From the NCBI GenBank assembly GCA_023678885.1, contig CM043005.1:5446314-5510313 (forward strand): a stretch of 64,000 nt of DNA, written 5' to 3'. A program made the translations under genes and the position numbers. This DNA comes from Pogostemon cablin. Lineage: Eukaryota > Streptophyta > Magnoliopsida > Lamiales > Lamiaceae. The notes below the pieces were generated by a model. The model saw only the letters and a list, made by a program, of their open reading frames with translations, was not told the origin of the DNA and ran no database searches. Below are positions 34,099-46,233 of the stretch, one piece after another (the first letter of the stretch is position 1; each line of letters starts with the position of its first letter).

Positions 34099-36364
34099 AT
34101 GGACTCCGACGACGACGAATCCGGCTTCGCTCCCGGCTTACCCCCTGCTCTGGTCTGCCTAACTCCATTTGCTTCCTCCTTTTCACAGTCTCAACGGCGG
34201 CTATCGAGCTGCTTTACCCAGCCGAGTAAGCCGGTTAGATCAAAAAGGCAGCTGGCTTGGGTGTCTCTCCAGGGTCGGCTTGTTGGAGCCGACGAAGCCA
34301 GCTCAGCTAAGATTATCGATCGAGGAGGCGCATTCAGCGCCGAAGAGGCGGTGGCTTGGGAGCTATTTACCCCCATTCAGCGAGTTCTGACGGTGGCTGT
34401 TGTGGCGGCGGCTGCCGTGAACTCTAACAAGAATAAACAGATCTTTAAACTCCAAAAATCTGTTGATTTGAGGGTCGGTAAATTAATTATTACTGGGAGT
34501 TCAAATTAATTGATTGAACTAGGTTTTGTTTAATTGCGTATTATGTGCTGTTGTTTATTTCTCTTAATTAATGAACCTGTTTAATTCAAGCGGCTGAAGA
34601 AACTAGTTTAATCTTCAGTCATATACATCAATGTGTATTAATTCCCAATCTGTGATAATGATTATTTAGGCAGATAAGGTAACTCTGCCCAAATGTTTAA
34701 TAGCATCTAAATTCAACCATTTTATTTTTATTACTGTGTTTTAAAGAGCTATTTTGAAGTGTTGTAGTCCCTTGGAATTGCTTTTCATGTTCTTGTTCAT
34801 GTAAAGACAGATGAATTCTGATTTGTTTCTTTTGAATGTATTTTATAATTAGGACCAAGTGCTCTTAAGCATGCAAGAAAAGCTGGACTTTCTGTGTGAG
34901 CAGGTGAATTATTTCAAGGATCAGCCAGAAGTTGAGACTCAAATACATGTAGTGGAATCTGGTTCTTTGGTAAACTGTTACTCTAACAGCTTTACTTATT
35001 CTCAATTATCATGTGATGCAATCTGTTCTAATGATGTTGAGTGCTTACTTGTGTAACTCTTCTCTTATCTTCGGTTCAAGCATAACACATCAACTAAAGG
35101 ATTAGATGGGGATGAGGTGAAATTGCTTACTTTAAATGAGACCAGGCCCGATGAGCGTCGCATGTCTGATTTGTCTGACTGGGCTCCCAGTGTCACTTCC
35201 TCTGTTGATATTCAGGTTTATCTCATTTGTTATTTTATTAATAACCTGCATCAATGACTCCGCATAGGCATAGGCATTGCAACGGTGGTTTGGATCAATT
35301 CATAGTCTGTGAAAAATATGTTCTATGTGATCAAGAATTCAAGTAGTACTTATGTGTTGAATGTATTCAATGTGATCATACGCAAGATTATGTGAATTGA
35401 GTGTCACTTTACTTTCTCAGCAGCCCTTTTACTGCTCGAATCGGTTATGGGATCGATTATTTGCCTAAACGCATACAAACTTCTGTTGTTGAGTTCGACA
35501 ATATCTACGTTTGAATTCTTGTTGCAGTTGGACAGTTTAGAAATTGAACATGATATCAACAGCCTGAGGAAGGAATGTGAAGAGAAGGATTCCACCATAA
35601 TGGAACTGTCTAAATTTATCAACTCATCTCAAGTCTTGGGTTCAAAGGTAAATATCTTTTCACTGCTTTTATCGTTGATGCAGAATCTCATAATCAATAT
35701 AGACATGATTACTTTCATTCAAACTTCAGAGAATAGCAGAATTGGAAGATATCATCCGCAGGAAGAATGTGATCATAAATAAGCTTCGAAAGGACATAAT
35801 AATTCTTGAATCCAAAGTAAGCAATGATCAATAGCTAATTGTTACATAGTTTTATATTTTTTTGAAACTAGCCTTACAAATTCATCTTCTAGTTATCTAT
35901 TCGAAAAACTATGGATATCCATCAATTCAATCTCATGTTTCCTGTGATGTACAACCAACGATACGCAGATGGTAAGCCAAACAAGACTGCGACGATCCTC
36001 ATTCCCAGCAGCCAATTCGAATATGGAGCATTTTCCTAAAATGGCAGATAACTTACTATACGACATGGACGTCAGCACCGACACTTCGGCATCCGATTCA
36101 GATAGAACATCATTGAACATGAGACGAATCCCGAGTTCTGAAAAGAGAGAGATCTGTGTTGAGAGAAGTGAGAGAGATTCAAGAATAGTAGGATGTAGTG
36201 AGAAGAATGTGTGTTTGCCAAGCAGAGCTCCTCTGGGAGAAAACTCACATAATTCTTTGTCAGTTTGCAGACCAAAGAATGCAACATATTCTGGTGGAGA
36301 AAATAAGAGCAGGAGGCGACCCTCTAAATGCAAGGACGTACCTTTGCATAAGAGATGGAAATAG
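34099..36364 (+). CDS. plant coiled-coil protein of unknown function, six exons
   Basis: Exons 34099-34473, 34853-34969, 35081-35215, 35528-35647, 35730-35816 and 35969-36364. All introns are GT/AG and phase 0, and the frame stays open for 409 residues. The start MDSDDDESGFAP is the first ATG after an in-frame-free leader. Residues ~95-112 form a short hydrophobic helix (RVLTVAVVAAAAVNS) followed by basic NKNKQIFKLQKSV, perhaps a membrane or organelle-linked segment. Exons 2, 4 and 5 (SMQEKLDFLCEQV; IEHDINSLRKECEEKD; IAELEDIIRRKNVIINKLRK) read as amphipathic heptads, so coiled coils. The last exon is Ser/Arg-rich and basic (SRRRPSKCKDVPLHKRWK). The splice pattern argues for a real gene. I cannot name the family or a function. 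Confidence 0.85.
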
Positions 36365-37375
36365 TGCTTTTCTTGTTTAAATAATTAATTAGGACATTAT
36401 TTTAAGATTTTTGCAGCACTAGTTTTCTCAACTTCATGTCAATTATTGGAAAATCAAATTGCCTTCAATGCTGCGGTTTTTAGAATATGAAGTAATTACT
36501 TTGATTTGCAAAATTTATGCAGGAACACATTTTATTGTAGATAAATTCTCTCGTGAGATATCATTCAAATTCGTCCTACTTTTAATGATTCATATTTTAA
36601 TGTAATTATACCTTAAATAACTATTAGTATTAATGCTCTAATAAGTACTTTAACAATTTATTAATACTCCATGAATAAGTTATATTTAATGATAAATTAA
36701 TATCACACTTTAAAAAAAAAAATTAAAGCCTGAAAATGAATAAATTATTTCAAACTTTAAGAATTCTCGCACTATATTTTCACAACATGAAAAATCACAA
36801 TTTCATGGTGACTTACAATCATAAGTATAACAGATGATCATATCATATTATGATGATAGATCAGTAATATTTTAAAAGATATTTATTGGCAATTTAACAA
36901 TAAAAACATGCATACTCTCGATTCATCCATAATTCAAAGATTACCCATTTTTCAGGTTTGGATAAAATTCCTATTTTTATTTTAATTAATTTGAAATTAA
37001 CTTTAAAATAATATCATACGACACACTTTAATGAATATCGCATGTACATTGGCAAATTCTTCCATTTCTTTCGGGAATACCGTGTCTTAAATTTAATGCA
37101 ATTGAAAAGTTGTATTTTTTAATATTAAATGTAATATTTGGTATAAAAATTTATATTCTTAATTAAAAAAAACTTAATATTTTAATTAAATATTTAGACG
37201 CTTCATATTTCAATCGACATTTTCAATAAAAAATTAATACTATTCTTTTTAATTAAATTGTATATCCTTTAAAACAAAAATATTATACCCTTATACACGA
37301 GCATAAGAAATTAATTCTTTTCTTTAACAATTTGTGCACCCAAACGCAAGAAACCAACTCTTAAAGTATTTAATA
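36365..37375. other. 3' flank and AT-rich intergenic DNA
   Basis: The first ~200 bp probably hold the 3' UTR of the coiled-coil gene (AATAAT near 36380). No further gene seen. Confidence 0.4.
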
Positions 37376-37636
37376 TTCCTTCCGTCCTATAAAATTTAAC
37401 ACACTTTCATTTTTGATTTGTTCCATAGAAATTGACACATTTCGTTTTTAGTATATAAGACCCACTTAAAAATAATTAAATTTATATTCATGAGTTATGG
37501 TCCCACATACACTTCTAATACAATTATCACCTATACATTAAATATTATTTCTCTCACTTCACTATACATTAAACTATTATATTCTTTAATCTCCATGTCA
37601 AAAAAAAATATGATAACTTTTCTGGGACAGAGAGAA
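37376..37636. mobile_element. Stowaway-like MITE
   Basis: TTCCTTCCGTCCTATAAAAT and, reversed, TTCTCTCTGTCCCAGAAAAG between TA at 37374-37375 and 37637-37638. Termini are partly diverged. Confidence 0.7.
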
Positions 37637-37844
37637 TATCATTATTAAAAAATTTAAAGTCTGGAGGCAACAGTGCATGCATGGACACCGAGGTGGAGTC
37701 TGGAGGCGCCGGGACAGATTATCTGGACTCTTATTGGGCTGAGGGAGTTCCAAAACCCAATAAGCTAGGACATGTCCCTGAGCTGTGGGTTAGCGAACCT
37801 GTTTCGGGTCGAAGGGAAGTTGGGCCCACCATAAATAATTTATA

Positions 37845-37925
37845 CTTCATTCGTCCCACATTATATTACACAATTTATTTGTAAATTATAGAGAAATGAT
37901 GCAAGATAATGTGAGACGGAGGGAG
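37845..37925. mobile_element. very short Stowaway-like MITE (81 bp)
   Basis: CTTCATTCGTCCCACATTAT and, reversed, CTCCCTCCGTCTCACATTAT between TA at 37843-37844 and 37926-37927. Little more than the two termini remains. Another left end (CTCCCTCCATTCATCCC) starts at about 37947. Confidence 0.75.
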
Positions 37926-38505
37926 TAATATAATAAAAAGTGATACTCCCTCCATTCATCCCAAAGGGTTGCATTTACTTTTTGTGTAGATAACATAATT
38001 AATCCTCCCTTAATTATGAGTTGATGTGACTGTTTAAGGGTGATTATGGGATTATTCATAGTAATCTAGCATAATGATTTTGTTGTGATATGAGGAATGC
38101 TCAAGGGTTCCCTACAGACGATCTTGTGCGTTTTTTGAGGTGAATAATGTTGTTCTTATTCGTCAGGGGCAAGCCCCATATATTAGTGAACTGACGTCAT
38201 CCGTATCTCTGAATTAATCGTCAGGTCATATCGAATTAAATGTAGACACTGCAGGCATTAAATGCCATAGCCACATGTGGCTATTATAGTGATTCCTTGG
38301 TAGCGCGTGTACTCCAATTTCTCCAATTTTGAATTTTAATTTTTTTTGGCGACGCGATGTTTCCGGAAGATTCTAACGCGACGTTTCAAAATCCAGGCTA
38401 CTCCTTCGAGGTGCCGTCTAATCATTGCGTCGATTGAATAAAGTGCTTTTCCTTTACTGCTTCTTCGTCGTAGTTGCGTCGATTGGTTAGGGTGGGTTAG
38501 GCTGC

Positions 38506-38513
38506 TATATAAG
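38506..38513 (+). promoter_or_regulatory. TATA box upstream of the transposon-type ORF
   Basis: TATATAAG, 92 bp before the ATG at 38598, followed by a CT-rich leader. Good position for a core promoter. The 400 bp before it may belong to an LTR or transposon end, but no termini were identified. Confidence 0.6.
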
Positions 38514-39388
38514 GGCGTCCTTCTTCCTCAGAATCTTCACGTTTCTCTATCTTCTTAATTTTCTTACCTCGTATCTCCCCATAGTCTCTTTCCTTCGATG
38601 AATAATTGTATGAAGCAAGGCGATCATCCCAATTCTAGCCATCCAACGGGTCAGAGGCGAGTGGTAAGCGACGGGAAAGGAGTCTCAGAGTCCTTAGAGA
38701 GGGCTTACCAAGAGTTGTGTGGGGAGAGCGAAGTTTCTTCCTCTCGGCGCCTCCCAATTGTATCTCGTTCATTGCCCTCTACTTTTGCAACGATGGAAGA
38801 TGTGCCAGATCCGGCGAATATCCAGGCCAGAATTGCATCACACCATGGGGCCCATAATGAGATGAAGGCCCATTATCAAGACAGCTCGATTCCCCTTGTC
38901 CAATTCGAGGAGCTGGCCTCGAAGTATGCGACATTAGGAATACGATTTGTGAAGCCCATCGCTGGTGATTGGGCGAGCAAGCGGCCGAGGGGTTTGTGGC
39001 CGTGAATGGTTCGATGCTGAAGTTAGGGTTCTGCTTGCCGCTTCATTCTTGCTTGGGCCGCTTGCTCGATTATTAGAATCTAGTGCCGACCCAGTTGACC
39101 CCAAATGCTTGGGCGATGGTGATTGGGCTCATAATCCTATTTCGTAAGAGAGGCTACCGCCACCTATCCCCAAAGGAGATCGAACACTTGTGCCGCCCCT
39201 CGGAGGAAACTTTCGCCAAGGGGTTCTACCGAGTCAATCCTAGGAATGGGGTGTCTCTCTCTGGGAAATCCACTTCCATCAAGAATTGGAAAGAGTGGTG
39301 GTGTTGGGCAACAGGGAAATGGAAGCTGGCGCAGACTAGGGTTCCTTCCGCCTTTCAGCTTCTCCGTGCGCGTGAGGATCCGGTCCTT

Positions 39389-39391
<3 letters not shown>

Positions 39392-39432
<41 letters not shown>
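39392..39432. repeat. (TA)n microsatellite in a probable intron
   Basis: About 20 TA units followed by TACACACATA, directly after a candidate GT donor. Confidence 0.9.
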
Positions 39433-39441
<9 letters not shown>

Positions 39442-40675
39442 TATTTTATCCCTATCTTCGCTTGGTACCTTACTAACTTAATCTTTCCCTTATTTGCAGA
39501 TAGAGACAAGTGTGTGGGGTTCCCTCTTTCCAAGAGGTTTCACGAGCTTGTGGATATTATCAGCAAATCGAGTCTGCAGGAGAGGAGTACTGATATAATT
39601 ACCAACAAGCTTCTGATTAAGTACGGGCTCATGATGGATCCACACACACCCATTCCCTCATTGGCGGTGACTGTGGCCACCCATGCTGAGATGAGTACTG
39701 ATTTACCGGGAGCTTCAACTGTTATTCCGGACCTTCCCATTGGGATAGTGGTGGCGTCAAGAAGGCCCTCTATCCCAACCAATTCTAAGGTCGTCGCACC
39801 GAGTTCTCTGGTGGAGGTAGTGGACGTGGATGACACTTCGCCCGTGGAGCCGAGACCCCAAGCTCCACCGGTGAATGTTCTCATCCCCGAGTATGAGGTG
39901 GGCGTAGAGGCTACTCGGGTTACCAAAGAGTCTGCTAGACTGGATCTGGCAAGAGGTGTTCTCGACCTTCCCGGCCAGGAGGGGTTCGGTAAAGTGGCCG
40001 AAGAGCAAGAGGGAAGACAGGAGGAAGACTACATTCTTCCGGATTTCGGCAGTTCCTCTCCAATCATTCGGCCAGTCTAGCGCCAGCCTGGGGGACCTGG
40101 TGGTGTTGTCATGGGTGATCGGCCAATGTTCATTAGCGACCCTTCCGAGGCCCCAGTAAGAGAGCTCGGGCCGAGAGCTTGGGTCTCTTTACCAGTGGGA
40201 CTGTTCTAGGGGTCCCTTCAACCTAGACCACTTATTTGGGTTTTAAGATTGGCGTCTCCTCCTCGGATATTTGTCTGCTTCCAGCAGTACTCCGCAACTT
40301 TTATGGGTTAAACCTATATAATTTCACTCAGCCGGATCTCCCCGTCTACATGCAGAGAGCCATGAAAACAATTCCCATCTGCTTTACTTAGGAAGAGAGT
40401 GATATCATCGGGGATCTGAACGCCGATGACTTGATCCACTCGGCTACTGGCTCTCAGTTGCGGGGCTCTGTCTTACTTGAACCAAGCATCAATTCTCTTG
40501 GCCAGAAGAAGTCAGGAAATAGCCCAGTTAGCTGTTCTTAGTCGTCAACACGAAGCGAAGTTGGCCCGAATGAAGCAAGAAGCGGAGGTGGTGGAGCGGA
40601 GGTATTCGGAGGGTCTCGATTCAGTTAGGGACGAGGTTGCCTGACAATGCAAAGCCTTAGAAGAGGCTCTAGAAG

Positions 40676-40680
40676 CCGTC
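40676..40680. repeat. target-site duplication CCGTC, left copy (family C)
   Basis: CCGTC precedes TGATGTGTG and recurs at 53850-53854 after CTCATCA. The host reading frame continues across the insert as a coiled coil. Confidence 0.93.
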
Positions 40681-42655
40681 TGATGTGTGTTTTCTTTGCA
40701 CGCAAAATTAATCTCCAAGTATTAAGGATATCAGTTGCAGCTAAAGCAAGCGATCAAGTTAAATATCAAACCCAAAGGACGGCGTATTATCAATTTAATT
40801 ATTTACTAATTAATTAAGACAAGACAATTAAGGTTGATGGATTTAATTAACAACTACTAAATAATTAAATTAAATAATAAGTAAAATAAATAACACTAGA
40901 AGAATTACAAAAGTGGATCAAGTAGGAGAATAGGTAGCTCTAGGATAATATAATTTTACTCATTAATCTCCCTTTCGTGTATCAATGTCCGACTTTGCCT
41001 TGTGGAATATGGACGCATCATTAAACTATGCAAATCTACTCTATATACATAAGTAAATATGCGTGTAATACGTGTAAATAACCTTGGAGCAAGAGATATA
41101 ATTTCACACTCCTTTCTAAGTACTATCAGTATCAATTATTTCTCTCTAGGATTGGTACGCTAACCCGATATGATCTCCCTTTATAGGTACTATAAAATTA
41201 TTCTATTTATCCTATTTATTAACCCGAATTCAATTCAATTAACAAGTATTCATATATGATAGTTCTAATGAAGCTTTGGAGTCCCTTCACTTAGAATCAT
41301 AACATGGAATCCTGCTTAGCAGTGAACGCACTCAATCAATAACCAAGATATGTATTCAGACTCTACATAATAGTTAATGATGCACAAAAAAACTCTGAGT
41401 ATGAATTGAAAACACATAGTCTTATATAAAATAAATCCACAAGTAGTGTTGTACAGAGTATACACACAAAAGTTTAATTAATTCATATAAACCTTCAAAA
41501 CCCTAGATCTACCAAAAAGGTTCTAGCCCATGATGTTGCAAAGAACAATCATGGAGGTTGGATCGATCTTACCCATATGTCTGAAAAATTAGAAAATAGA
41601 AGAAAAAAATTAGGAAAACCCTTAGTGTAGCGATCTTTTTCTTTCTTTCTTCCATCTCTTCAAATCCTCTTGATTCTCCTATTGATTCATCAGACGAATC
41701 TTCAAAGTGATGGATGGATGGAGGAAAGGATGTGGATGATGGTTGGGGGGTGATCCCCCTTGTGGGGTGTATGATGATTGTGTTGTCTGTCTCCAATCCA
41801 ATATGACTAATCTCCCCCAATATGATGAGCTCTATATCCATTTTTATACTTATCAAGTGCTCCTCACGGACCTTGGATGGGCTTTTACTTGAGACATACG
41901 CCAAATTTGGTAAAAGAAACCCGAAACTACCAAAAATAGCATCAGCGACATTCATTCGATCAAGCCTTCAGAAGTCAAACAAGGTCTCCAAGTCGAACGG
42001 AAGTCAAACAAGCTCTCTGTATAATTTTTCACATTTTGTTTGACTTTCCTCCTCCGTTCGACCAAGATGATTCTGGTCATACAGACTCTCATTGGTCGAA
42101 CAAGCTTGCACCGTCTCACCGTTTCGCGCATAACTTCCACATCCGACCTCCAATTTAATTAATTCTTGTGCTCACGAGATCCTCTCTTCATTGGCTTTTT
42201 GTCCGTATAAGGAGATCATAGAAACACTAACATTTGAATATGTAAAAAGTCATGAAAAGTGAAACAACTGTTCTATTTAGCACAGCTTGCGCGACGTCAC
42301 CACTTTGATCATAACTTTCTCGTTTGGAATATGATTGAGGTGTTCTTTACGCCAAACGGCCCTCTCTTCTGTGGATTTCCAACCATGTATCACACTACTA
42401 GTTTTGATCTCCACAGAAATATAAAAAAATTATGAAAGTTTGACGTGCATTTTTCAGCATTCATGTACAAGTTGCACCTTTTCTCCAACTTTGCACTTTT
42501 GATCATTTTTCTACCTAAAATACAATAAAACACCTCAAGTGCACCCTTTTCTCAAATATAATGAATATAAGACCCTTGTGCTAATATATAACAACAATTC
42601 TCATCAATAAGGTGTTAAATTGGACAATCAAATACGCTTATTTTTACTCTCATGA
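40681..42655 (-). repeat. family C1 3' LTR
   Basis: 1975 bp, TGATGTGTG to CTCATGA (the terminal CA is mutated to GA here and is intact in the partner). A cluster of TTCGAC/GTCGAAC words lies at about 41950-42110. Confidence 0.88.
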
Positions 42656-43780
42656 ATCCCCCAAACTTACCCATTGCTCGTCCCGAGACAACAAAATAAA
42701 AATAAAGAGAGAGAGAGTTAAAAAATTAGCGGGGATACAAGGATTATGACAAATACCCCATTCACAATACAATTGTCCTCAACTTAGGTCATGCAACTCT
42801 AATTACATGTAATAATCAATGTATAACATACAAGATAAGACAATCACCACCAATTCAAATGCTCCATTTACATGTTCTCACGGAAAGTATATATCAGTCG
42901 CACTCAATTGTAAAAGATGTACACTTATGGGTTATGGTGTTTATGCTCAGATTCAATTCAAGTGCATGCGTAATCATAAGCTTGCCAAAAATCTCAAACT
43001 CTCCACCACCAAAAGTATGATTCGACAATGGGATCAAAAAGGACTTTTTTTTGATGTAATGTTGGCTCTTTGGTTAAGGTAGGAAATATATGGATAAGTG
43101 ACTCAAAATTTTAGATCAATCAAGTACGCCTATCATGATCTTTCATTCTTCATACTCACTTCAATTAAGTACAACATTCTCCTCAACTCTTTAACTATTC
43201 TTTCTTTTTTTTTCAAGCACAACATTTTTTTTCTCTTTTTTTCCTTCTCTCCTTTTTCTCTCGAGGTACCAGTTTCGGGCACTACCTCGCGCATCCTCCA
43301 TAGGGTACTAGATTTAAGCACTACCCTAGTGTATTGGATTCCATGGAGTACTAGATTTAAGAACTACTCCATGATGTTCCTTAGATGTATTATCAAGCTC
43401 AATCACTATTTCAACACCAATTTCACTCCTTCCCAAATTGTTATCAAACTCCATCAATACACTTTGAAAAGCCATTAATTCTCCACTTGATGAAGGGCAA
43501 TCAAGGCTAAAAAATTTAGATGCTCAAGTGGTTATTTCTCGTAGGCTGCCAAAGAATGAGGTTTTTATGCTCAACGGGCTAACTACGGATAAACATCATT
43601 AGGTAGGGAATTATTTGGCTAAGTGACTCATAATTTCAAGGATGGCCTAAAATCATCTCCCATCATCTAACACACATATAGTTTCAAGTAAGACAAGAGG
43701 CAAGTTCTAGAATACACACATAAGAACGATAATCACCAGAAAAGAATTATCATATGATTACATACATGATCAATAAGGCT
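42656..43780 (-). other. family C1 3' internal non-coding region
   Basis: PPT (reverse strand AAGTTTGGGGGAT), pre-PPT hairpin (42673-42692) and a row of three covarying hairpins (43262-43373). The segment 43500-43620 is shared with family B. No ORF of note. Confidence 0.7.
43262..43373 (-). other. three tandem hairpins, family C1 copy
   Basis: Perfect stems CGAGGTA/TACCTCG (43262-43289), TAGGGTA/TACCCTA (43301-43328) and CATGGAGTA/TACTCCATG (43342-43373). Each encloses a 14-nt loop. On the minus (element) strand they correspond to the family-A pair at 6342-6400. Confidence 0.8.
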
Positions 43781-44282
43781 ATAACGCCCCGAGATCTTGA
43801 TCCCGTCTTGATCCCCTCAGGGTACTCAGGGTACTCACCCGGGCACGCCAGGTCTGCAGCCCAATACACCCCAACCAATCTCCACAGTCTTGATCCCCTC
43901 AGGGTACTCATGTGGCTGGTTGTTGGAAGCGAGGATCGAACCCCAGACCTTCCCTTTAACAAGGACCTTAAGAGGAACCTTGTCACCAATTGAGCTGCAG
44001 CTCAATTGGTGACAAGTTTCCTTATAGGGACTTGTTAAAGGGAAGGTCTGGGGTTCGATCCTCGCTTCCAACAACCAGCCACATGAGTACCCTGAGGGGA
44101 TCAAGACTGTGGAGATTGGTTGGGGTGTATTGGGCTGCAGACCTGGCAACAACCAGCCACATGAGTACCCTGAGGGGATCAAGACTGTGGAGATTGGTTG
44201 GGGTGTATTGGGCTGCAGACCTGGCGTGCCCGGGTGAGTACCCTGAGTACCCTGAGGGGATCAAGATCTCGGGGCGTTACAG
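43781..44282. mobile_element. 502-bp palindromic SINE-like insertion
   Basis: Near-perfect inverted repeat centred near 43998 (TTGAGCTGCAGCTCAA), with outer ends AACGCCCCGAGATC / GATCTCGGGGCGTT and AGGCT on both sides (43776-43780, 44283-44287). Each arm has a tRNA-like pair of words: CAGCTCAATTGGT (A-box-like) and GGTTCGATCC (B box). The arms therefore look like two head-to-head tRNA-derived SINEs or one foldback. The right arm has an extra tandem copy of a ~76-bp segment (from ACAACCAGCCACATGAGTAC). The open frames across it are by-products of the palindrome. Confidence 0.7.
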
Positions 44283-44287
44283 AGGCT

Positions 44288-45331
44288 CAAAATCTCACAT
44301 GGGTTTTTATCAAGTAACAGAGCATTTTTCATGATAAGCAATATCCCACAAGTACACAAAACTTCATACTATAATATAACTTAAGTACACTTCCTTCATC
44401 AATTTCTAAAGTATATGAATATCAAGCACAATTCAAAAATATAAGCTCACATGATCACAACCATAACCTCGATCCTTCCGCTTCTATGAATTAAAAGCAC
44501 ACATAAAAATTAGAATAAGAAAACGAGGGCACCTGATTTTATTTCAACTTATTCACGAGCTCCTCTAGTTGTTCAACTCGGTCATCTTGCCACTCTTCTA
44601 CATTTTTCTATCATCAAAGCTCAAACAAACTCATCATCACAGGATTCATCAATAATAAAATAGGAAAACTATAAGAAAGACTCAATTGACTATCTAATCG
44701 ATTCCACACACTAGAAACACCACAGGACACTAGGCAAATTGCAAAAAATCGACACATTAAAACCGATTAAAGTTTTAACATACCGCAAAAAATCAACTCC
44801 TCTAGCAAACATTACAAAAAAAGATTATACTTTTGGTGCTTCAATGAGGTAATAACATCACACCCCCCAAAAGTAAAAGCGTAAGTTGAAACTAAGTTTG
44901 CAAAGAGATGTAATTGCCGATTAGTAAGCACCTTAAATATAAAATTTTTTTACTCACACAAAAGAAATAAAGCAATAAAATGGAAGGAAAAACCCCCAAT
45001 AGGCGCTCATGTTTAATGTCAAAAAGTCACGACAGAAGAGGACGGTCTTATCGCATCATCACCTTCAAATACTTTCTTTCCCTCTTCTTGTCTATACTCA
45101 ACACCTCACCTTTCTTGGTAACAAGAATATGATCCTTGGAATTTTCTTCCTCCCATGACTGTCTAGACTCCTCTGTGTCAATCTTTCACTTAAATTCGGA
45201 ATCATCTTTCTTATCAAAATCAAGATTACACAAGTTAGAAATTACATCTATGCTCTCGCATGATTGAGTCTCCATGAGCATCTTCATTGCATAATTGAGA
45301 AAGAAAATCACATCTTCATTATCCACTCGTA
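44288..45331 (-). pseudogene. family C1 protease-end region, decayed
   Basis: Minus-strand reading from the hAT edge downward continues the protease frame (KFRLRVDNEDV), then shows SRQSWEEENSKDH and YLKVMMR before a stop near 45030. ACATGAGCGCCTATTGGGGG follows on the element strand. This is the part that resembles the family-A ORF. Bases below ~44880 are non-coding. Confidence 0.55.
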
Positions 45332-45878
45332 GTCTAAGCTAGACACACACCAATTAACCGAAACTGCTGGTTCGAACCATGGAACCGGCAGTTTTAATCG
45401 GAACTGGAACCGCCGGTTCCAGAACCGAGAAAAAATGAACCGAAATCGGTAGAACATGGTTCGGTTTCGGTTCCTACTACTCTCAAACCGGAACTGCCGG
45501 TTCGCCAGTTCACGATTCAAACTGCTGGTTCCTCTATTTTTTATTTTTTTTGAACGGCCAAGATCGTGTTTCCGTTGGAGATCCGACGGTCCAAAAAATG
45601 ACCGTTGGGCTGTAAACCAGCGGTTCAGGTGGGTAAACTGCCAGTTCAAGTTTAGCCAGTTTAAACCGATGATTTCAGGCGGGCCGGCGGAAAAATTTGA
45701 ATTTTGAAATTCAAACATGCAGTCGAGATTGTGTGGCCGTTGAAGATCAACGACTGAGATTGATTTGGAACTGGCGATCCCGGTTTAAACCGGCGGTCCG
45801 ACGTTTATTTTTTTCAAGGGTTGAGATTTTTTTTGTGTTCAAAATTTGAAATGGATGGATGACATCAATTCCAATCCT

Positions 45879-45886
45879 CTATAAAT
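45879..45886 (+). promoter_or_regulatory. TATA box of the hAT transposase gene
   Basis: CTATAAATA, about 350 bp before the ATG; a CT-rich leader follows. Confidence 0.5.
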
Positions 45887-46233
45887 ACCCCCCAAGTGTG
45901 ATCAATTTGTGCACATAACATTCAATCTATACTCTACTTCTACTATTCTACATTCTTAATAGTTGATTTAATTCTACTTCTACTCTACACAATACACTTT
46001 CTCAATTCATGTTCTCAACTCTCAAGTTTCTTTTTTTAGTTCATATATATCAAACTCAAAAAAAAAAATAGTTGTAGTCTTTTATTTCAATTCTCTCATT
46101 ATCACTTTCATTTCAATTCTCTCATTATTATTTTCTATTCTTTCCCACATATACTACTAATTAGTATACTTATAGTCTTTTAGTTTTAGTTCATAAATCA
46201 TATATATTCATCCTTTTTTCAATCTAAAAAAAA

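Larger units (their letters stand above)
38598..40680 (+). pseudogene. transposon-type protein ('putative gypsy type transposon' family), 5' part
   Basis: Starts MNNCMKQGDHPN. Residues ~100-250 match the layout of the plant family I know as putative gypsy type transposon: VQFEELASKYATLGIRFVKP, NAWAMVIGLIILFRKRG, and FYRVNPRNGVSLSGKS then NWKEWWCWATGKWK. A frameshift lies near 38985, joining 38598-39005 to the 39083-39481 frame. An apparent intron (about 39389-39499, GT to TTTGCAG) contains a TA microsatellite; its phase does not fit cleanly. A Pro/Val-rich segment follows (39514-40080), then stops (after 40077 and near 40640) and a Glu/Arg/Ala-rich coiled coil (MKQEAEVVERRYSEGLDSV). Family C interrupts the coiled coil at 40680 and it resumes at 53855. 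The molecular role of this family is not established. Confidence 0.7.

Noticed and set aside
35404..35527. An extra exon of the coiled-coil gene before 35528 (CAGCAGCCCTTTTAC)
   Set aside because: In the required phase it hits a stop within 16 codons, and the TTGCAG acceptor at 35527 gives a clean phase-0 junction instead.
37681..37884. 67-codon ORF
   Set aside because: It runs into a Stowaway MITE and has no recognisable domain; a chance ORF is likelier.
43998..44065. A tRNA gene
   Set aside because: A- and B-box-like words are present, but no cloverleaf or acceptor stem can be drawn; better read as SINE heads.
43754..44334. Four overlapping ORFs on both strands
   Set aside because: They are mirror images produced by the 502-bp palindrome.
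45308..45718. 136-codon Arg/Phe-rich ORF at the hAT end (and the opposite-strand 45456-45707)
   Set aside because: Translation of the subterminal AACCGG-type repeats of the hAT element.
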